Positions 54,600-60,000 of a stretch of 60,000 nt of DNA are shown here, one piece after another (position 1 is the stretch's first letter; the number at the start of each line of letters is the position of its first letter). The DNA comes from Tubiluchus corallicola. Its lineage: Eukaryota > Priapulida > Priapulimorpha > Priapulimorphida > Tubiluchidae. The notes beneath the pieces are model-generated. The model was given only the letters and a program-made list of their open reading frames with translations. It was not told where the DNA came from and did not search any database. The stretch lies in the NCBI GenBank assembly GCA_030141605.1, contig JAQGDQ010000037.1, positions 317,001-377,000 on the forward strand. Reading direction: 5' to 3'. Made by a program: the position numbers and the translations under genes.

Positions 54600-56030
54600 A
54601 CATAAGGGATAACACAACAATGTACTACACACCTATCAGTGATGCAACAAACAAATATATGCATTATTTAGAACTTGAGAAGGAACCGTTTGTCTACTTT
54701 TAAATAAATTTTTAGAATAATGATTAACCATGTGATTATGACGAAGTTGTGCCACGTACCACTGGTTATAAAAATTCTTTATAAATATCAAATCTGTTAT
54801 CATCGTATTTTTAAAGTTCACAGCCATACACACAGTAGGCTTGCTTTTGAGGACATGACATATTTAGATTCTTTTTCCAATTGATCATGTAATTGGGGTT
54901 CTCTACTCCAGTCTTCCTCAATTACATGTGCAAAAAAGCAACATCTATAAATATGTGAGCAAATTCACACATACTATGCAACAATTCTGAAATACTTTAT
55001 GACTAAATGTGATAAAGCGGTAATGATTTTTGTCTGTATACTGTTACCTGTACCGGGTGAACTGCGGGCCTGCTCTTTATAGTTTAGAGATGCCTAATTG
55101 TTTAGATTTACTATAGAATGACTATTCTTATTCTTTTGCACTTCAGTCACTATGCGATTCTTTTTACAGCGACATCAATCTATTTTATGATTTATCACTT
55201 TCTCTTCTGATACCAACGATTTTAATTTTTTCTCTTATTTTCCATTTTTCGTGTGTTTTTGTCTCAATATTATATAGACATAGTATACTCCATATGAAAA
55301 TAACCAATTTTTATTGGAATTTCAGCATGATCAATTTAGGTCAAGCTTTGCACACAAGTACACTCTATCACAATACTACTATGTAATGCTGAATATTACC
55401 TGCAAACTTACTTTATTTAATGAACCCTAAAGCTAGCATATTTGATATAAAGCTGATCGACTGATTCGACTACTTTGACACTACTTCTAAAAACTACAGT
55501 CAAAAACTACTAAGCTCTTCTCAAACCTCTCAGTATGCTTTATCCAATCTCAATGCGTGGTTATATGTGCCATATATGTGCACTTTCAAAACTTAAGCAC
55601 ATTTTGAAAAAAATCCACATATTTTATTTAAGTTTTGCAGAAATAAAAAACATTTATTCATATACTAACACAGTAAAAAAGGACTAGCTATTTGCTTTAT
55701 CAATAAAGTTCTGTTTTGTAGAATATAATAGGATTGATGTACTTATAATAATCTCTATATAATAATTTTGGTGATATGGGACACTTTATATATACAGTGT
55801 TGCAGGTCAAATGTTTTGGTCCATTATCCCTTGCCAAAGTTGTATATGCATTAGAAGCCACAATATATTAGACTGTAGTTCAACAAGCTTTTGAAGCAAT
55901 GTAGTTCGACTACTTTTTCTACTCTGACATTGTATAAGCGAAACTTGTTATTTGCACACCTCTCTGTTACATTTAAAATTTGACTTATAATTATACTGCT
56001 ACCTTTTGCTAACATTCTGGCTTTTTCTCG
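54600..56030. other. intergenic (or COG3 first intron), nothing recognised
   Basis: AT-rich sequence without a recognisable exon, repeat or RNA gene on either strand. Confidence 0.5.
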
Positions 56031-56049
56031 ACTCAATATTGGACCAACA

Positions 56050-56070
56050 ATGTATGTATGTATGTATGTA
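56050..56070. repeat. (TGTA)n microsatellite
   Basis: Five TGTA units. Confidence 0.9.
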
Positions 56071-56224
56071 GCTCTTTAGTGTAACGTATTAATCTGTAGC
56101 ACTTATTTTTCTAGCACTTATTTCAGTAGTTTTGCAGAGGTAGTAATTGTAGACTACAGAAAATTTGTATTTTTGCAGAATAAACTAACATAGATATGGG
56201 GACGCAACATTGGTTTGAGCGTAT

Positions 56225-56590
56225 ACACTACATACAATGTCCTGCAACGGGCAAATTTCCCTGGGCCAAACTCCAGATTTTTTCAAAATTTGGACCCAAC
56301 AGTCTATAGAAAATGTTCTGGCCTCCTGGTGGAGGACTCTTGGATGAAGATATATAGCTCTTTGGAAAGAGGAAGAATGAAGCTAAAAGATGATGTAAAT
56401 CACATTTAAGGATGCTTCCACCAGGAGGAGCCACAACGAGTTGGTATGGAGGTTCCATTTTGGGCGATTTTCACTTAGAAGCTACAGTGACGTTTTCATT
56501 GTTTTGACATCATTCCTTTGTATTCTGCCTACACTTCTACTTATTTTATTAAGCTTTTGCTGGCTGTTATGATGTGTAGCATTGTATAAA
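56225..56590 (+). mobile_element. dispersed structured repeat, copy 2
   Basis: Counterpart of 8480-8860. It has a perfect 11-bp inverted pair CTCCTGGTGGA (56323-56333) and TCCACCAGGAG (56417-56427), able to form a hairpin with an 83-nt loop. Shared landmarks: CAACGGGCA, GATTTTTTCAAAATTT, GGAAAGAGGA, GAGGTTCCATTTTGGGCGA, TTTTCACTTAGAA. No coding frame; superfamily unknown. Confidence 0.72.
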
Positions 56591-56799
56591 TGCTACAATG
56601 TTAGCCTATTGAGATCAGAAGGAGCAGTATGCAAACACTATGTAGAATGGTTGTGCATTTATAACAATTAGTGGCTGGGTCTAATATCATTTACACAATT
56701 TTGATAATTTAAAAAATATTCTATAATACACTAGGCTGTTATCTTTCTTGAATTGCTGTTATTGTCATTGTCATTGTCGCTGTCATCACCATAATCGGT

Positions 56800-57000
56800 A
56801 GCAGCCAGTAAAGGTGTAGTGTGAGTTAGGGTGATGTGGCGTAATGGGTATGGTGTGACGTGGTGGGTGTGTGTGGTGTGCTGTGGGCGGGATGGTGAGG
56901 TGGATATGGGGTTAATGTGGGTGCTGTGGTGTGGGTGACATAGTATAGGTAGTGTGGTGTGGTGGTTGTGGTGTAACACAGGTGATTTGGTGTAGTTGTG
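56800..57000. repeat. GT/GGTG-rich low-complexity tract
   Basis: About 200 bp of irregular GTGG, GGGTG and GTGTGG motifs on the plus strand, strongly strand-biased in G and T. His/Thr-rich frames on the other strand are by-products. Confidence 0.8.
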
Positions 57001-57042
57001 GGTTTATGTGCAAAATTTTTGCATGATTTGGCTAATATATTA

Positions 57043-57958
57043 CAGTAGTCGCCGCTTAATAGACTCAATCGCTTAATTGACTCAAAAACGCCTGGAACGG
57101 GCAGCTTCTATTCAAATATACATAACTATATGTAATTGACTCAAATAACTTCGCTTAATTGACTCAATATTTTTCCTTCATGTACTTAAAGTAAGACATT
57201 TTGTATGGGTCCAAACAGCCTTTCCTACTTTTATGTCACCTTTACTTCCCTTTTGTGCATTATATATGTAGAAACAATCATATTAAGTACCGGTTTGTTT
57301 GTAAACAGGTACGTTTATCATTCGCTAATACGCTAATGTAGTGGTTTTGCTTTAAGTCTGTTACCCGCTCGCCCACTGCAATTAACCTTGTTACCCAAAG
57401 AATTTCTGGAAACTAAACATTTAATCACTTGCCTAGCCGTTTCCTTTTGATGCTCTAGTTGCAAATTTATCACGCTTTAAAGCTTAATCAGTTAACAGTC
57501 AAAAATGCAGGTACAGTGATGAGCCGGTATTCCTTGTGACTTACAAGAGTAAACATTGTATTGCAAATAAGAGCAATGTAAGTAAGCAGACGATTCAGAA
57601 CTGATTTAGTCATGCACAACAGATTTTCAAAGTTTTTATCGTTATGAGAACTTTGAGGGCCAACTTCTTTGCGAGAAAATGAAGCAGTCAACTTTGAAGA
57701 ATTTTTTGTAATTTTTGCAAATAAACAGACTTGTGTGATTTAGAAAAGTATGCTTTTTAATTATTGCTAATTCAGTTATATAAATTATTATTTTAAAATA
57801 TTATTTTCTAATTTTTAACTGCACAAAATTGATTAAAAGCCTTTGCAGTGCATAGTAAGCTGATGACTCATACTTCTATACCAAAAATACTATACCCATC
57901 GGTTAATTGCGTCAAAACACGTCGGTTCCAAAGTGAGTCTATTAAGCAGCGACTACTG
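57043..57958. mobile_element. pogo/mariner-like element, 916 bp
   Basis: Inverted termini beginning CAGTAGTCGCCGCTTAATAG and ending with the complement of CAGTAGTCGCTGCTTAATAG, about 26 bp with one or two mismatches. Both ends are flanked by TA. CAGT ends and a TA target duplication are typical of pogo/Tigger elements of the Tc1-mariner group. Internal subterminal copies of CGCTTAATTGACTCAA are present. No intact transposase is visible, so it is a deleted copy. Confidence 0.85.
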
Positions 57959-58689
57959 TATTACATTAACACTTCGAATTAGCTTTATATTAATAGACCT
58001 AATTTCATTATTGAGAACTCACTAGCTATTTCAGATTCCTTGAGATCAATCTGTAGGTACAGGCTTTTTAAAGCTTTAATTTTAATTAATAAAGCTAAAA
58101 ACCTAAACAGTGCTCAGGTATTATTATTGCACTTTCTAGACATTTAGATTATATCTCGCTAGTTGCAGAAAGCTAAGCAAGCTTAACCTAACCTTTACAC
58201 AAATAAGCAAAACAGTGACACCATTGTGATGATGACAAATTGACAATGATTGAATCCTACATTCAGTAATGCGAACTTGCCTGCTTTCAGATAAGTGAGA
58301 GTTTAGCTGAGTGTCAAAACTAAATGTGAAGCAGCAATAAAACTGCACACTTTTTACATATCAGGAACAGTTGTTGCTTTTACAACCTCTACAACCTAAC
58401 TAGCCACACTCATCTGCTGATTATCTGTTTAGTCCAGCTTTTGCACAAAATGATCAAAAGTTTCGCATTTTACTCTGATACTGAACTTTCTTTTCTAGAT
58501 AGTTACTGAAACATTTGTGCTCCACATTCATTCTTGTGCCTAAAACAGCAGCAAATAGCCAGTAAATCAGAATGTATCAAAGTATGTGTAGCAATTCAAC
58601 TGGACATAGCAGGCTAAAAACTACGAAATACAAACAAAGCACTGCAAAGTAGAGAATCCTCTTGCAAGAATGGATCATACCTTTGCAAC

Positions 58690-59080
58690 ACAAAAACTTT
58701 TTCAAGTATTTATTCCTACAACCTTGACTTTTGACCTTATAAAAGAGAATCGACAAGATTCTTTCTCTTTTGATGGGTGACTTATACGTGAAAAATGAAA
58801 GCCTGGGGTCTGTTTTTTAGACTTAAAATACATCCAGAAGCTTTTTCAAGTATTGTGTCCAGTGACCCCGACTTTTGCGCCTTTCGTCTTAGATCCCATG
58901 ACCCTGATCTATGGTCTTGGAATCAAAACCTATAGGGTACTTGGTAAATTATTTGGGCTTAAAATGCATTTCAAGCTTTTTCAAGTATTAGGTTTTGTGA
59001 CCCTTACTGCTGGCCTTAGGACTTCAAAATCAACAGGGTTCTTCTGCTGTTGATGGGTAGCATATACATAAAGAAGTTTT
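58690..59080 (+). repeat. degenerate ~135-bp tandem repeat, about three units
   Basis: CTTTTTCAAGTATT recurs at about 58697, 58842 and 58976, each followed by a (G)TGACC(C/T)...ACT...GCC/ACCTT segment. TTGATGGGT...TATAC closes units one and three. Units are diverged. Confidence 0.6.
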
Positions 59081-59089
59081 GGGTCAAAA

Positions 59090-60000
59090 GTTGGCCTTGA
59101 AACTTGTTGACAAGTCCAACAGTAGAATTAGGGACAGGTACATGCACGAATTGAGGCGTTACTATATCCCCTCCTGTAATTTCAGGTTGTAGAGGTTGTA
59201 AACTGCTGACACATCTGATGATTAAATTTTGTTTCCATGTGTGCATTTTTAGTTTTTACTTTGCTTGCAAATTACGAGTGTCTATTGTTTCTTATATTAA
59301 ATGCTTTTGCATTCAAGTCACCACAGAAACGTAAAAAAGAGTAAAAAGCCATACATTCTATCAGCCACCATCTTTGATTGTCCATGCAGGACAGCTGGAA
59401 AGGGACAAAGAAAATTGTTCACAACTGATAGTTTTTATAAAGATGAAAGGAAACATGCACAATTGTGACTTCAGCTTTCACAAACAAAGCACGACCACTA
59501 GTCTTACGTGAGATATTGGCATTTACCTGATTTCTATTTGCAGCGCAGACAAATTTATACTGTAAATTTACACTTGGCTTGAAACTTTCGTAACAACTTG
59601 TCAGTTGAAAATGTTGCCTAATTTTGCTGGAAAATTGTAGAGTGAGTTACCTATTGACAGATTTAGGTGTTCTGCAGAAGCAATGCTCTGATTTCACTGA
59701 AGCCAAACAGATGCATACTTTTTGCCAAAGTATTACACAAACTAGCACACATGATATGCTACAATGGTATCAATCCTGTGGGATCACCTGTTTGGAACAG
59801 GTGACATGTATACGTGTTAGAATTTTATTAAAGACAGAGATTGCATGAATCTATCAATAATTATGTACCCAAATATAGCACGAACAACAATAGCAAACCT
59901 CTTTGGTTAAGAATAAACAGCATTTGCACACAGTTTACAAGCAAACACTTGACTACCAAGACCTCTTGACATACAAGAGATAGGCAAAGTTGAGTCAAGC
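59090..60000. other. intergenic, nothing recognised
   Basis: No exon, RNA gene or repeat that I can support in the last 900 bases. Confidence 0.5.

Noticed and set aside
56731-57068. His/Thr-rich open frames
   Set aside because: They are the complement of a GT-rich low-complexity tract; no start context or domain.

Overview
This is a eukaryotic, animal genome window. Genes are split into short exons with GT-AG (twice GC-AG) introns, the DNA is AT-rich, and introns and intergenic gaps are full of decayed retroelements, small DNA transposons and microsatellites. The genes present (an NR2E nuclear receptor, ATG16L1, COG3, FAM187A) are metazoan. I lean to an invertebrate because of gene density and sequence divergence, but the window alone does not settle the phylum. 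All exon coordinates were placed by hand from splice signals, reading-frame phase and similarity to remembered family features; no alignment or RNA evidence was available.

Layout. (1) 357-3555, plus strand: the last five coding exons of an NR2E (TLX/PNR-type) nuclear receptor; its DNA-binding domain lies before the window. (2) 3.56-14.7 kb: gene-poor. It holds a 143-bp tandem duplication, a short interstitial telomere-like run, three tandem copies of a locus for a small secreted Cys-rich protein (each copy damaged, minus strand), long TA/TATAA microsatellites around a dispersed structured repeat, and a decayed CR1-like LINE on the minus strand (11.7-13.7 kb). (3) 14744-31880, plus strand: complete ATG16L1, 16 exons, 604 residues, with a possible additional 30-nt exon. 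(4) 31.9-36.3 kb: convergent intergenic gap. (5) 36284-51569, minus strand: 20 exons of COG3, complete at the C terminus; the N-terminal exon or exons are not firmly placed. (6) 53329-54552, minus strand: an intronless FAM187A-like membrane Ig protein, possibly nested in COG3. (7) 54.6-60 kb: no gene recognised; it holds a second copy of the dispersed structured repeat, a GT-rich tract, a pogo/mariner-like element and a degenerate tandem repeat.

The genes do not form an operon or pathway. ATG16L1 (autophagy and membrane ATG8 conjugation) and COG3 (Golgi tethering complex) are housekeeping membrane-traffic genes that happen to converge. No new multi-gene system was found. The items most worth a second look are: the phase-preserving 30-nt candidate exon in ATG16L1 that would add an LIR-like motif; the Lys-to-Arg change at the ATG16L1 site required for V-ATPase-driven ATG8 conjugation in mammals; the dispersed repeat with a compensatory base-pair change in its hairpin; the damaged secreted-protein gene cluster; and several well-bounded DNA transposon copies.
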